Below are positions 7,899-17,028 of a DNA stretch of 64,000 nt, one piece after another (position 1 is the stretch's first letter; each line of letters opens with the position of its first letter). The notes below the pieces were generated by a model that did not search any database, was not told the DNA's origin, and saw only the letters and a list, made by a program, of their open reading frames with translations. The stretch lies in contig NZ_CP123499.1 of assembly GCF_029873475.1 (NCBI RefSeq), positions 2,170,001 to 2,234,000 on the forward strand. The letters are read 5' to 3'. The position numbers and the translations under genes are program-made. The stretch comes from Arsenophonus sp. aPb. Lineage in GTDB: Bacteria > Pseudomonadota > Gammaproteobacteria > Enterobacterales > Enterobacteriaceae.

Positions 7899-9194
7899 CT
7901 ATTTTGCCTTTTTCAATAATAAACTAGCAATAGTTCTGATACCAATGCCGGTTGCACCTTCCGCCCATAAACTCATGGCAGATTTACGATAAGTAGCTGA
8001 ACAATCGATATGCAACCATCCCTTATGATAATTTTCAACAAAATGTGATAAGAAAGCCGCGGCAGTGCTGGCACCAGCAGTATGAGAGGGTGATGCTATA
8101 TTATTTAGATCAGCGAAAGCAGAAGGTAATTGGCGACGATGAAATTCCGCTAAGGGTAAACGCCAGAAGAGTTCATTTTCCATTTCTGCCGCAGACATCA
8201 ATTCAGCCACCAATTTGTCATCAAAACTTAATACTGACTGATAATCGTTGCCTACTGCCATTTTGGCTGCACCGGTTAATGTTGCAGCGTCAATAATTAA
8301 TACTGGTTTTTCTTTACTTGCATCGATCAATCCATCAGCCAAAACCAGTCTTCCTTCCGCATCCGTATTCATAATTTCAACAGACTTGCCATTACGGTAG
8401 CGAATAATATCACCTAATTTGAAGGCATTACCACTCACCATGTTATCAGCAATACAGAGGAAAAGCTTTACGCGTTGTTTTAAACCTCGACTTATTGCTA
8501 AGGCTAACGCCCCAGTTAGCATAGCTGCCCCACCCATATCTGCTTTCATTGAATTCATTGATGAAGAGGGTTTTATACTATAACCACCTGAATCAAACGT
8601 AATCCCTTTTCCAACCAAACAAGCAAATACCGGCGCTTTTAAATTGCCAGTTGGATTATAATCCAGCACGAGTAATGCAGGTGGGCGGCTTGAGCCACGG
8701 CCTACAGTATAAATTCCACTATATTTCTGTTTTGCTAACTCGTCACCCTGAATGATACGGTAGTTGATATTATCCTTTATTGTTTCACATAATAAGTCGG
8801 CGCTGCGCTGCGCTAGCTGCGTTGGCGCTAATTCTTCAGCCGGTGCGTTAATAATATCGCGTACCCAATCAATAATTCGTATGCGGTACTGTAGTTCTTT
8901 TTTTTCATTTGCAGATAAATTTGGCCATTCAATAGAACGGGCTCCCTTTGGTGCTCTAAAACCTTGCCAAAAAGCCCAACTTTTTTCCAAGTCCCAGTCA
9001 TCACCTACTAACATGACATGATGAATGCCTTGGCTATCTAATCGACGACCCGCACTTTGGATCGCACACAGTTTTGCTTGTGGCTGCAAGTGAATAACTA
9101 TCCCTTGCTCACAGAAACTAATTAATGCATTCTTTCCCCAGCAAGGCGCCGCTGCTTGATAAGATAGCGAGACCTGCATGATCTGCTTTTCCAT
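7899..9194 (-). CDS. pepB: Peptidase B (M17 leucyl-aminopeptidase family)
   Basis: Cytosolic metallo-aminopeptidase that clips N-terminal residues from peptides. 431 residues, full length. The M17 signature NTDAEGRLVLADG is intact with the preceding metal-ligand regions (VGKGITFDSGGYSIKP, MKADMGGAA) and the C-terminal GWLHIDCSATYRKS. An AAGGTGGGAAG site precedes ATG. It sits next to iscX as in E. coli, but a strong terminator separates it from the isc operon. Confidence 0.97.
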   Translation of the reverse strand: MEKQIMQVSLSYQAAAPCWGKNALISFCEQGIVIHLQPQAKLCAIQSAGRRLDSQGIHHVMLVGDDWDLEKSWAFWQGFRAPKGARSIEWPNLSANEKKELQYRIRIIDWVRDIINAPAEELAPTQLAQRSADLLCETIKDNINYRIIQGDELAKQKYSGIYTVGRGSSRPPALLVLDYNPTGNLKAPVFACLVGKGITFDSGGYSIKPSSSMNSMKADMGGAAMLTGALALAISRGLKQRVKLFLCIADNMVSGNAFKLGDIIRYRNGKSVEIMNTDAEGRLVLADGLIDASKEKPVLIIDAATLTGAAKMAVGNDYQSVLSFDDKLVAELMSAAEMENELFWRLPLAEFHRRQLPSAFADLNNIASPSHTAGASTAAAFLSHFVENYHKGWLHIDCSATYRKSAMSLWAEGATGIGIRTIASLLLKKAK

Positions 9195-9304
9195 TCGCTC
9201 TTCCCACCTTAGTTTGTCATATGTGTTTATGGAATTATTGATAAATATAAGATATTAATAATAGAGGTTATCATGAGTTCATACATTGCACGATGAATGT
9301 GAAT

Positions 9305-9332
9305 AATAAAAAAGCTGGCAATTCCCAGCTTT
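9305..9332 (-). terminator. Rho-independent terminator of the isc operon
   Basis: Perfect 8-bp stem AAAGCTGG / CCAGCTTT around a 6-nt loop, followed on the minus strand by TTTTATTATTC. It lies 28 nt after the iscX stop. Confidence 0.85.
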
Positions 9333-9360
9333 GTAGGTAATTTAATCTTTTAATCAGCTA

Positions 9361-9561
9361 TTATTGATACTCATCAAGCCATATTAATAGAATAGCTTCT
9401 AGGATCTTTTCATTAGAAGCTTGCGGATTGTCATTAAATCCGTCTAGTTGGCAAATCCACTGATGCATATCGGTAAAACGAACCGTTTGCGGATCAATAT
9501 TAGGATATTTATCATAGAGTGCCTCTACAATTGCACGGCTATCGATCCACTTTAAATTCAC
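9361..9561 (-). CDS. iscX: IscX, Fe-S assembly accessory protein
   Basis: Small acidic protein that binds IscS and iron and tunes Fe-S assembly on IscU. The product (about 66 residues) reads NLKWIDSRAIVEALYDKYP, then VRFTDMHQWICQL and PQASNEKILEAILLIWLDE, nearly identical to E. coli. The AGGAGG sequence lies only 2-3 nt before the ATG at 9564 but 5 nt before the adjacent GTG at 9561, so GTG is the preferred start and matches the length of E. coli IscX. Last gene of the isc operon, 28 nt after fdx. Confidence 0.93.
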   Translation of the reverse strand: MNLKWIDSRAIVEALYDKYPNIDPQTVRFTDMHQWICQLDGFNDNPQASNEKILEAILLIWLDEYQ

Positions 9562-9589
9562 CATCCCCTCCTGCAATTAAATATAAGGA

Positions 9590-9925
9590 TCAATGCTCTC
9601 TGGCATGATTAATGGTATATTTAGGAATTTCTATGACCAGATCTTCATTAGTCACGATGGCCTGACAACTTAAACGGCTCTCAGGCTCTAACCCCCATGC
9701 TTTGTCCAACATGTCATCCTCTAGTTCAGAGCTTTCCTCCAGAGAATCAAAGCCTTCACGGACAATACAGTGGCAAGTTGTACAAGCACAAGATTTTTCA
9801 CAAGCATGTTCAATATCAATGCCACTACGTAAAGCAGCATCAAGAATGGATTCACCTTTCTCCACTTCCACAACCGCCCCTTCCGGGCATAACTCTTTAT
9901 GCGGTAAAAAAATTATCTTCGGCAT
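9590..9925 (-). CDS. fdx: [2Fe-2S] ferredoxin of the ISC system
   Basis: Electron donor for Fe-S cluster assembly on the IscU scaffold. 111 residues as in E. coli. The cluster cysteines are in ACEKSCACTTCHC and the distal SRLSCQA. The C-terminal YTINHAREH is identical to E. coli. The start lies 2 nt after the hscA stop, which implies translational coupling. Confidence 0.98.
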   Translation of the reverse strand: MPKIIFLPHKELCPEGAVVEVEKGESILDAALRSGIDIEHACEKSCACTTCHCIVREGFDSLEESSELEDDMLDKAWGLEPESRLSCQAIVTNEDLVIEIPKYTINHAREH

Positions 9926-9927
9926 TA

Positions 9928-11778
9928 TTATATCTCGTCCACAGAATGACCTGATAATGCTTGACGAATAGAGATATCCATACGTCGAGCTGCGAAATCC
10001 TGTGTTTGCTTATCCAGTTGTTTAATTGCATTTTCAATCGCAACAGAGGAGCTTCCCTGTGTGCAGTTAACTAATTCATTTACAGCGTTATCAATCGCTG
10101 CTTTTTCTTCTTTATTCAATAAATGAGCATCTTTTTTCAATGCGATCATTAAACTTTCTATCAGCCGGCTAGCTTCAACTTTCTGCTCGGCAAGATGGCG
10201 CTCTACCATATCATCTTGCGCATTGACGATTGAGTCAGTGATCATATTGGCAATTTCGTCATCGGTTAAACCATATGAAGGTTTAACTTGAATCGAAGCA
10301 CTGACACCCGTTGATTTTTCTACCGCGCTAACACTCAATAATCCATCAGCATCTATTTGAAAAACAACCCGAATATGCGCGCTTCCGGCAGGTAATGGCG
10401 GTATTCCACGTAGGATAAAACGCGCTAAAGAACGGCAATCATTAACCATTTCACGTTCGCCTTGTACAATATGAAATGTCATGGCTGTTTGCCCATCTTT
10501 GAAGGTAGTAAATTCCTGCGCCTTAGCAATAGGCAATGTTGTATTGCGCGGGATCACTTTTTCAACCAATCCCCCCATGATTTCTAAGCCAAGCGATAAA
10601 GGAGTAACATCAAGTAACAATATTTCACTATCCGGTTTATTACCGACTAAAATATCTGCCTGAATAGCCGCTCCGATGGCAACAACTTTATCCGGATCAA
10701 TTGAAGTTAAGGGTGTGAGGCCAAAAAATTCCTCAACCATAGAAAGTACCAACGGTACCCGTGTCGAACCACCCACCATTACAATCTGCAAAATATCATC
10801 AATATCAATTGCGGCATCTTTCAATGCACGACGAGTGGTTAATAAAGTGCGTTTAATCAATGGCCGAATTAATACGTTCAACTGCTCCCTTGACAAGGTT
10901 CCTCGCCAACCATTGATTTCAATTTCAGTATTATCACCAGCCGTTAATGCTATTTTCGCCTGGTTAGCTATATTTAAAATCTGCCGCTGTAAGCGATGAT
11001 CCTGGCGATCCGTAATACCCGCTTGTTGATATAGCCAATCCACCAGCAGTTGATCAAAATCATCTCCACCTAATGCTGTGTCTCCGCCCGTTGCTAACAC
11101 TTCAAATACGCCACGCTGCAACCTAAGAATGGAAATATCAAACGTACCACCACCTAAATCATAAACAGCGATGATGCCCTCTTGCTGTGAATCTAAACCA
11201 TAAGCAATAGCCGCCGCAGTAGGTTCATTCAATAAACGTAAAACCTGTAATCCGGCTAAACGCGCTGCATCTTTAGTTCCTTGACGTTGCGCATCATCAA
11301 AATAAGCAGGCACGGTGATCACTACACCGTCTAATTTACCATTCAAGGTTTCTTCTGCCCGCTGTACCAACGACTTTAGTATCTCAGAAGAAACTTGAAT
11401 AGGATCAACTTGCCCTATGGCTGTGTGGATCAACGGTAAGCCATTTTTACTTGCTGTCAATTGATAAGGTAAATTAGGATAGCGTTGCTGGATCTCAATC
11501 AATGAGCGGCCCAATAAGCGTTTAACTGAAATAATGGTATTAGCCGGATCTTGTTCCACTTTTGCTTTCGCTTGATTACCTACTGTAATAGCCGCTGATT
11601 GGTAACTGACTATAGAGGGTAGCAATTCACATCCTGCCGGATCAGGCAGTGTTTCCGCTTTTTTGCTGCGAACCGTTGCAATCAACGAATTTGTTGTACC
11701 TAAATCAATACCAGCCGCTAAACGGCGCTGATGTGGCATCGACGACATGCCCGGCTCACTAATTTGTAATAATGCCAT
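9928..11778 (-). CDS. hscA: HscA, Hsp70-type chaperone for Fe-S transfer
   Basis: Specialised Hsp70 that binds the LPPVK motif of IscU and, with HscB, releases clusters to acceptors. 616 residues from MALLQISEPG, exactly the E. coli length; the frame is open another 16 codons upstream but homology sets the start at 11778. Nucleotide-binding signatures AAGIDLGTTNSLIA, IAVYDLGGGTFDISIL and VVMVGGSTRVPLV are intact, followed by the substrate-binding domain and SGHSVDEI terminus. It starts 10 nt after hscB. Confidence 0.98.
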   Translation of the reverse strand: MALLQISEPGMSSMPHQRRLAAGIDLGTTNSLIATVRSKKAETLPDPAGCELLPSIVSYQSAAITVGNQAKAKVEQDPANTIISVKRLLGRSLIEIQQRYPNLPYQLTASKNGLPLIHTAIGQVDPIQVSSEILKSLVQRAEETLNGKLDGVVITVPAYFDDAQRQGTKDAARLAGLQVLRLLNEPTAAAIAYGLDSQQEGIIAVYDLGGGTFDISILRLQRGVFEVLATGGDTALGGDDFDQLLVDWLYQQAGITDRQDHRLQRQILNIANQAKIALTAGDNTEIEINGWRGTLSREQLNVLIRPLIKRTLLTTRRALKDAAIDIDDILQIVMVGGSTRVPLVLSMVEEFFGLTPLTSIDPDKVVAIGAAIQADILVGNKPDSEILLLDVTPLSLGLEIMGGLVEKVIPRNTTLPIAKAQEFTTFKDGQTAMTFHIVQGEREMVNDCRSLARFILRGIPPLPAGSAHIRVVFQIDADGLLSVSAVEKSTGVSASIQVKPSYGLTDDEIANMITDSIVNAQDDMVERHLAEQKVEASRLIESLMIALKKDAHLLNKEEKAAIDNAVNELVNCTQGSSSVAIENAIKQLDKQTQDFAARRMDISIRQALSGHSVDEI

Positions 11779-11788
11779 AAATTTTACT

Positions 11789-12310
11789 CTAAAAACGATT
11801 GAATAAACGCTCTTCCAATTGTTCAACTTGTTGCTGCAACTTATCGAGAAAACGAAGTTTGCGAACAGTATCTGCCGCCTTCATCCACTGTTCATCATTC
11901 AGCTGTTTCTCCATTTCCCGTAAGTAGCTTGTTATTGTTTTAGCTAAATCAGAGGAAAATAAGGCTAATGCCTCTTCTGCTTGCTCACTGGTTTCGATAC
12001 ACGCCAATTCTTCACGCAGCACAAGTTGCTCCATTAAAAACGCCGTATCATGCATAGTATATTGCTCATTATTGATATCAATATCATATAAAGTCAGCAT
12101 ATATTCAGCACGTTTCAAAGGGTGTTTTAAGGCTTGATAAGCAGCATTAATTGTCGCAGCCTGTTGGAGTGCACCTAATTTGTCACTCTCAGGTTGGTTA
12201 GCAAAGCGATCAGGATGATATTGACGCTGTAATTCCTGATAACGGTAAGTTAATTGCTCAAGGTCAATAGAATATGAAAATGGCAGACCGAAAAGGGTAA
12301 AATAGTCCAT
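11789..12310 (-). CDS. hscB: HscB, J-domain co-chaperone of HscA
   Basis: Delivers IscU to HscA and stimulates its ATPase. 173 residues. The N-terminal J domain carries the HPD motif (QRQYHPDRFANQPES). The C-terminal helical IscU-binding domain follows (EQLVLREELACIE, KLRFLDKLQQQVEQLEE). It lies in the usual position between iscA and hscA. Confidence 0.97.
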   Translation of the reverse strand: MDYFTLFGLPFSYSIDLEQLTYRYQELQRQYHPDRFANQPESDKLGALQQAATINAAYQALKHPLKRAEYMLTLYDIDINNEQYTMHDTAFLMEQLVLREELACIETSEQAEEALALFSSDLAKTITSYLREMEKQLNDEQWMKAADTVRKLRFLDKLQQQVEQLEERLFNRF

Positions 12311-12407
12311 AAATGCTCTAGGTTGAAAATATGAAACCGGCAGTGGGAAATTTATGTCACAGCCTTCGTCTATTCAGCTTTAGGTTTATCAAATAATAAA
12401 TAAATTC

Positions 12408-12731
12408 TCATACGTTAAAACTTTCACCGCAGCCACATTCATTTTTGCTATTAGGATTGTTAAACTTAAAACCTTCATTAAGACCTTCTTTAACAAAATC
12501 CAATTCTGTTCCATTGAGATAAATCATACTCTTACCATCAATGACAACTTTCACGCCCTTGTCTTCAAAGACAGTATCATCTTCATTAATGATATCAACA
12601 AATTCAAGCACATAAGCCATGCCTGAACAGCCAGAAGTCCTTACACCTAAACGTAGGCCTTCACCTTTTCCTCGGTTATGTAAGAAAGTCAGAATACGCT
12701 CTGCCGCATTTTCAGTCAGAGAAATTGACAT
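12408..12731 (-). CDS. iscA: IscA, A-type Fe-S carrier
   Basis: A-type carrier/iron-binding protein that passes [4Fe-4S] clusters to client proteins. 107 residues from MSISLTENAAERI; the reading frame is open 21 codons further but homology and a GAGGTG site favour 12731. The three ligand cysteines are visible: one in RTSGCSGMAY and two in the C-terminal ECGCGESF. Separated by 97 nt from hscB and 90 nt from iscU. Confidence 0.97.
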   Translation of the reverse strand: MSISLTENAAERILTFLHNRGKGEGLRLGVRTSGCSGMAYVLEFVDIINEDDTVFEDKGVKVVIDGKSMIYLNGTELDFVKEGLNEGFKFNNPNSKNECGCGESFNV

Positions 12732-12821
12732 ACAACACCTCACAATCAAAACCAGTACAGGCGGATACGATAAATAAAAGTAAACCAGTATCACGCCTAA
12801 AAGGGATTTTATATTAATTAA

Positions 12822-13208
12822 CTATTTGCTTTGCCGTTTATTTTTATAGTCTGCAATAGCCGCTTTAATCGCATCTTCTGCCAAAATAGAACAGTGAATT
12901 TTAACTGGTGGCAACTCTAATTCTTCTGCAATAGCCGTATTTTTGATAGTCTCTGCTTCATCTAGTGTCTTACCTTTCATCCATTCCGTTACTAATGAAC
13001 TAGAGGCAATTGCCGAACCACAACCATAAGTTTTAAAACGCGCATCTTCAATAATACCTGCGTCATTAACTTTGATCTGAAGTCTCATGACGTCACCACA
13101 AGCTGGTGCTCCTACCATCCCACTACCTACCATGGGATCATCATTATCAAACGAACCTACGTTGCGTGGATTTTCATAATGATCAATTACTTTTTCGCTA
13201 TATGCCAT
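12822..13208 (-). CDS. iscU: IscU, Fe-S cluster scaffold
   Basis: Scaffold on which IscS-derived sulfur and iron are assembled into clusters. 128 residues. The three ligand cysteines are at residue 37 (GAPACGDVM), near residue 63 (TYGCGSA) and near residue 106 (IHCSIL). The HscA-recognition motif LPPVK is intact immediately before the third cysteine. A CAGGAG site precedes the ATG. 32 nt downstream of iscS. Confidence 0.98.
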   Translation of the reverse strand: MAYSEKVIDHYENPRNVGSFDNDDPMVGSGMVGAPACGDVMRLQIKVNDAGIIEDARFKTYGCGSAIASSSLVTEWMKGKTLDEAETIKNTAIAEELELPPVKIHCSILAEDAIKAAIADYKNKRQSK

Positions 13209-13240
13209 ATTGTCAACTCCTGAAACCGTCTATTCGTCTA

Positions 13241-14455
13241 TTAATGATGAGCCCATTCGATGCTATTAAGATCGACACCCTGCTTATACATCTCCCATAG
13301 GGGAGAAAGATCACGCAGCCGACCTATTGCATCGTGGATTAGCTGGATGGCATAATCGATTTCTTCTTCTGTCGTGAATCGACCAAAGGAGAAACGAATT
13401 GAACTATGTGCTAACTCATCATTCATTCCTAATGCTCTTAGTACATATGAAGGTTCAAGACTTGCCGATGTACATGCAGAACCTGATGAGACAGCCAAAT
13501 CTTTAAGCGCCATCATCAATGATTCACCTTCCACATAGTTAAAACTAACATTAAGAATATGAGGAGCGCCATTGGCCAGATCCCCATTAAGATAAACCTC
13601 TTCAATATCCTTAATACCGTTCCACAAACGTTGGCGTAAGGCGCGTAATCTATCAGATTCTACTGCCATTTCTGCTTTAGCAATCCGATAAGCTTCACCC
13701 ATTCCTACAATCTGGTGTACTGGTAATGTCCCTGAGCGCATCCCTCGTTCATGGCCACCACCATGCTGCTGGGCTTCAAGTCGAATACGGGGTTTACGAC
13801 GTACATAAAGTGCGCCTATTCCCATCGGTCCATACAGTTTATGTGCTGAAAAAGACATTAAATCAATTTTTAGTTTACTCAAATCAATCGGTAATTTACC
13901 TACTGATTGGGTCGCATCAACATGAAAAACAATACCTCGATTACGGCAAAGTTCACCCATAGCGGCAATATCTTGAATAATACCTATCTCATTATTAACA
14001 TGCATGATTGACAGCAAAATTGTATCAACACGCATAGCGGCTTCAAGTTCATGTAAATCAATAAGACCACTACTTTTTGGCGCAAGGTAAGTCACTTCAA
14101 AACCTTCACGCTCAAGTTGACGGCAAGTGTCCAAAACCGCTTTATGCTCAGTTTTGCTGGTAATGATATGTTTGCCTTTTTTCTGATAAAAATTGGCAAC
14201 CCCTTTCACAGCCAAGTTATCTGATTCAGTCGCTCCTGAAGTAAAAACAATCTCGCGCGGATCCGCATTAATTAACTCAGCAATCTGATTACGCGCAATA
14301 TCAACAGCCTCTTCAGCCCGCCAGCCAAAAACGTGAGAACGGGATGACGGATTTCCAAAATTGCCATCCATAGTCATACACTGCATCATTTTTTCAGCGA
14401 CACGAGGATCAACCGGTGTGGTCGCCGAGTAGTCTAAATAAATCGGTAGTTTCAT
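13241..14455 (-). CDS. iscS: IscS, cysteine desulfurase
   Basis: PLP enzyme that supplies persulfide sulfur for Fe-S clusters, tRNA thiolation and other thio-cofactors. 404 residues from MKLPIYLDYSATTPVDPRVA, identical in length to E. coli; 18 extra upstream codons are excluded by homology. The PLP lysine is in SFSAHKLYGP and the persulfide cysteine in SSGSACTSASLEPSY. The C-terminus DLNSIEWAHH, needed for IscU contact, is conserved. Confidence 0.98.
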   Translation of the reverse strand: MKLPIYLDYSATTPVDPRVAEKMMQCMTMDGNFGNPSSRSHVFGWRAEEAVDIARNQIAELINADPREIVFTSGATESDNLAVKGVANFYQKKGKHIITSKTEHKAVLDTCRQLEREGFEVTYLAPKSSGLIDLHELEAAMRVDTILLSIMHVNNEIGIIQDIAAMGELCRNRGIVFHVDATQSVGKLPIDLSKLKIDLMSFSAHKLYGPMGIGALYVRRKPRIRLEAQQHGGGHERGMRSGTLPVHQIVGMGEAYRIAKAEMAVESDRLRALRQRLWNGIKDIEEVYLNGDLANGAPHILNVSFNYVEGESLMMALKDLAVSSGSACTSASLEPSYVLRALGMNDELAHSSIRFSFGRFTTEEEIDYAIQLIHDAIGRLRDLSPLWEMYKQGVDLNSIEWAHH

Positions 14456-14536
14456 TAACTCACTAGCTCCATAAGACGAAAAACGTCTCAAAATTTTATT
14501 ACTTTGCAATTACTCTATTTTGCAGAACCGTTCAAT

Positions 14537-15031
14537 TTATGCTCGCATATTAATAATGGGTTCGGATTGAGGAGTCACTCTCACATGGTGTTTATCGTTA
14601 TCTTGACGATCAGCAACTTCTTGTACTTCTTGATTATTGACCAATTCTTCTAAGCTAATATTACTAAGAAAACTGGTAATACGGTCACTTAAATCACGCC
14701 ATAGTGCATGGGTCAAACAACGCTCTCCACCTTGGCAGCCTTCTTTTCTTCCCTGACAGCGAGTTGCATCAACAGACTCATCAACAGCCGAAATAACTTG
14801 AGCGATAAAAATAGTTTTCGCGTCGCGACCTAATAAATATCCGCCGCCAGGACCACGAACACTGGCAACTAATTCATTTTTGCGAAGTCGAGAGAACAGT
14901 TGCTCAAGATAAGAAAGCGAAATTCCTTGGCGTTCCGATATATCAGCCAATGGCACCGGCCCAGACTTTGAATGCAATGCCACATCCAGCATGGCTGTTA
15001 CTGCATAGCGTCCTTTAGATGTGAGTCTCAT
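14537..15031 (-). CDS. iscR: IscR, Fe-S-sensing transcriptional regulator
   Basis: Rrf2-family regulator; with a [2Fe-2S] cluster it represses the isc operon, and as apo-protein it activates suf-type genes. 164 residues. The N-terminal winged HTH reads RLTSKGRYAVTAMLDVALHS. Cluster cysteines fall in ATRCQGRKEGCQGGERCLTH, the C-X5-C-X5-C pattern. First gene of the operon and directly preceded by two IscR-type operators. Confidence 0.98.
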   Translation of the reverse strand: MRLTSKGRYAVTAMLDVALHSKSGPVPLADISERQGISLSYLEQLFSRLRKNELVASVRGPGGGYLLGRDAKTIFIAQVISAVDESVDATRCQGRKEGCQGGERCLTHALWRDLSDRITSFLSNISLEELVNNQEVQEVADRQDNDKHHVRVTPQSEPIINMRA

Positions 15032-15069
15032 AATATATCCCCATAGTTAAATGTGACAAAAATTGTGTC

Positions 15070-15094
15070 ATTCCTGAGTATTTTAGTCAACTAT
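15070..15094 (-). promoter_or_regulatory. IscR type-1 operator A overlapping the iscR promoter
   Basis: On the minus strand the 25-bp site begins ATAGTTGACT and ends TACTCAGGAAT around AAA(A), fitting the type-1 consensus ATASYYGACTRWWWYAGTCRRSTAT at most positions. The embedded TTGACT also serves as the -35 element; a weak -10 (CACAAT) follows 17 nt later. Binding here would block transcription of the isc operon. Confidence 0.8.
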
Positions 15095-15119
15095 TTAACC
15101 TAGTAATTTACTCAACTAT
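15095..15119 (-). promoter_or_regulatory. IscR type-1 operator B
   Basis: A second site directly abuts operator A upstream: on the minus strand it begins ATAGTTGAGT and continues AAATTACTAGG. It reaches the first base of the trmJ stop codon. Tandem type-1 sites match the two-site arrangement at E. coli PiscR. Confidence 0.7.
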
Positions 15120-15847
15120 TATTTATGCCATTTTTCAATTGATGTGAGAACACCACGTAAAATATGGAGTTCCTGCACTTCAGGATGCGCTCGAGTAAAT
15201 AAACGTCGCAATTTATTCATGATTTGTCCAGGGTGACGCTTTCTGATAAATCCAGATGCATTGAGCACTGCTTCAAGATGGATATAAAAACGTTCTATAT
15301 CCTCAATTGGCGGATATTGTACCTTATCTTCATTATCTACCGAGGATTTTTTTTCATTTATTGCCAGGTATGCCATACGAATTTCATAACAGATCAATTG
15401 AACAGCCATGGCCAAATTGAGTGAACCATATTCAGGGTTTGTTGGAATATGAAGATGATATTGGCATTTCTGTAATTCTTCATTGGTTAAACCAACACGT
15501 TCGCGGCCAAAAATAATAGCCACCGGAGAATTTGCTGCCTGATGGATGGTTTTTTCGCCACATTCTCGCGGCGTCACCTGTGGCCATGATAAAGTACGAG
15601 CCCGCACACTACTTCCAATTACCAAACTGCATCCATGCAAAGCTTGATCTAATGTCTCCACGATAGTCGCTTGACCAATAACATCACTGGCGCCAGCAGA
15701 TAATGCAATGGCTTGTGAATCGGGTAAAAGCAGTGGATTAACTAAGTATAAATTAGTCAGTCCCATCGTTTTCATCGCACGGGCAGTTGATCCCATATTT
15801 CCTGTATGCGAGGTTTCAACCAAAATAATGCGAATATTTTTTAACAT
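15119..15847 (-). CDS. trmJ: TrmJ, tRNA (cytidine32/uridine32-2'-O)-methyltransferase
   Basis: SPOUT-class methyltransferase acting on position 32 of several tRNAs. 242 residues. The N-terminal SPOUT domain reads ILVETSHTGNMGSTARAMKTMGL, with SAM-binding knot motifs VAIIFGRERVGLTNEEL and LHIPTNPEYGSLNLAMAVQL. The C-terminal extension (RKRHPGQIMNKLRRLFTRA) is conserved. Divergent from suhB and immediately upstream of the isc promoter, as in E. coli. Confidence 0.97.
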   Translation of the reverse strand: MLKNIRIILVETSHTGNMGSTARAMKTMGLTNLYLVNPLLLPDSQAIALSAGASDVIGQATIVETLDQALHGCSLVIGSSVRARTLSWPQVTPRECGEKTIHQAANSPVAIIFGRERVGLTNEELQKCQYHLHIPTNPEYGSLNLAMAVQLICYEIRMAYLAINEKKSSVDNEDKVQYPPIEDIERFYIHLEAVLNASGFIRKRHPGQIMNKLRRLFTRAHPEVQELHILRGVLTSIEKWHK

Positions 15848-15972
15848 GATTGTCTTTATTTGGCGTTGATCATCAGGCTATTCTACCACAATCATAGTCA
15901 TGTTGACGAATCTCTGTTATACTGCCGGCTTCGCTTAATCCTTGTTCTTTAACATTCCAGTGGAAATAACCC

Positions 15973-16776
15973 ATGCATCCAATGCTAACTATTGCTATAC
16001 GAGCAGCTCGCCAAGCAGGTAACTTTATTGCTAAAAGCTATGAAAAACCCGATTCTATCGAAATAATGGCAAAAGGCCAAAATGATTTTGTGACCAACAT
16101 TGATAAAAAAGCAGAACAAATTATTATTGAAGTCATCCAGAAATCTTATCCTACTCATACCATTATTACGGAAGAAAGTGGTCAAATAGTTGGTGAGAAA
16201 AATGATATTCAATGGGTTATTGATCCGTTGGATGGCACAACCAATTTTACTAAACGTTTACCCCATTTTTCCGTTTCTATAGCGGTACGTATTAACGGCC
16301 GTACAGAAGTCGCCGTCATTTATAATCCTATGCTTAATGAGCTATTTACTGCAGTACGAGGGCAAGGAGCACAATTAAACGGTTACCGCCTGCGTCTTAA
16401 AAATACCAATGAATTAGAAGGGGCAATTATTGCCACGGCTTTTCCTTTCAAAGCGAAACAACATTCAGCCGCATATATTAATATTATCGCTAAACTATTT
16501 AAAAAATGCGCCGATTTTCGCCGTACTGGTTCAGCAGCTTTAGACTTAGCTTATGTTGCTGCTGGTCGCGTCGATGCCTTTTTTGAAATTGGTTTAAAAC
16601 CTTGGGATTTTATGGCTGGAGAACTATTAGTACGTGAAGCAGGTGGGGTTATAACTGACTTTGTTGGCGGTCATAATTATCTCTCATCAGGCAATTTGCT
16701 GGCAGGCAGTCCACGTATGGTGAAAAAAATGGTACCAGAAATGCAGAGTGAGTTAAGCGATTCATTAAAAAGCTAA
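15973..16776 (+). CDS. suhB: SuhB, inositol-1-monophosphatase and transcription-complex factor
   Basis: Mg-dependent inositol monophosphatase; in E. coli it also joins the NusB/E rRNA antitermination complex. 267 residues. Metal and phosphate sites are intact: EESG, WVIDPLDGTTNF and KPWDFMAGELLVREAGG. The start MHPMLTIAIRAARQAGNFI aligns with E. coli. Monocistronic; no clear terminator directly after it, although a weak GC-paired hairpin (ACCCC / GGGGT) lies near 16973-17003. Confidence 0.97.
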   Translation: MHPMLTIAIRAARQAGNFIAKSYEKPDSIEIMAKGQNDFVTNIDKKAEQIIIEVIQKSYPTHTIITEESGQIVGEKNDIQWVIDPLDGTTNFTKRLPHFSVSIAVRINGRTEVAVIYNPMLNELFTAVRGQGAQLNGYRLRLKNTNELEGAIIATAFPFKAKQHSAAYINIIAKLFKKCADFRRTGSAALDLAYVAAGRVDAFFEIGLKPWDFMAGELLVREAGGVITDFVGGHNYLSSGNLLAGSPRMVKKMVPEMQSELSDSLKS

Positions 16777-17028
16777 AAAATAATAATTGCTATAGCCAAT
16801 ATTTATATTTAGTTAATGATGTCTGGATAGCGTGGTTATATCATTAACTCGTTTGTGGCAGTTGTCAAAATGGCAGGGATTTGTCACAGCTTTAGTGGTT
16901 AGATAAACTGGCAAATATTTTCCAGATTTGCTGTTATTGTCGATGCCGCCTTATCGCTTAATTGTCTATTAAACCCCCTATCCCTATTTAGGTATTAAGG
17001 GGTATTTTATAGATGTTTTTAGTTAATT
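16777..17028. other. Intergenic gap after suhB
   Basis: About 250 bp with no convincing gene. It includes a short inverted repeat ACCCC...GGGGT near 16973-17003 followed by ATTTTAT, which may terminate suhB. Nothing else is recognisable. Confidence 0.5.

Noticed and set aside
12732..12794. N-terminal extension of iscA (MILVYFYLSYPPVL...).
   Set aside because: Not present in homologues and a ribosome binding site supports the internal ATG; the same reasoning removed extensions of hscA, iscS, recN, srmB and grcA.
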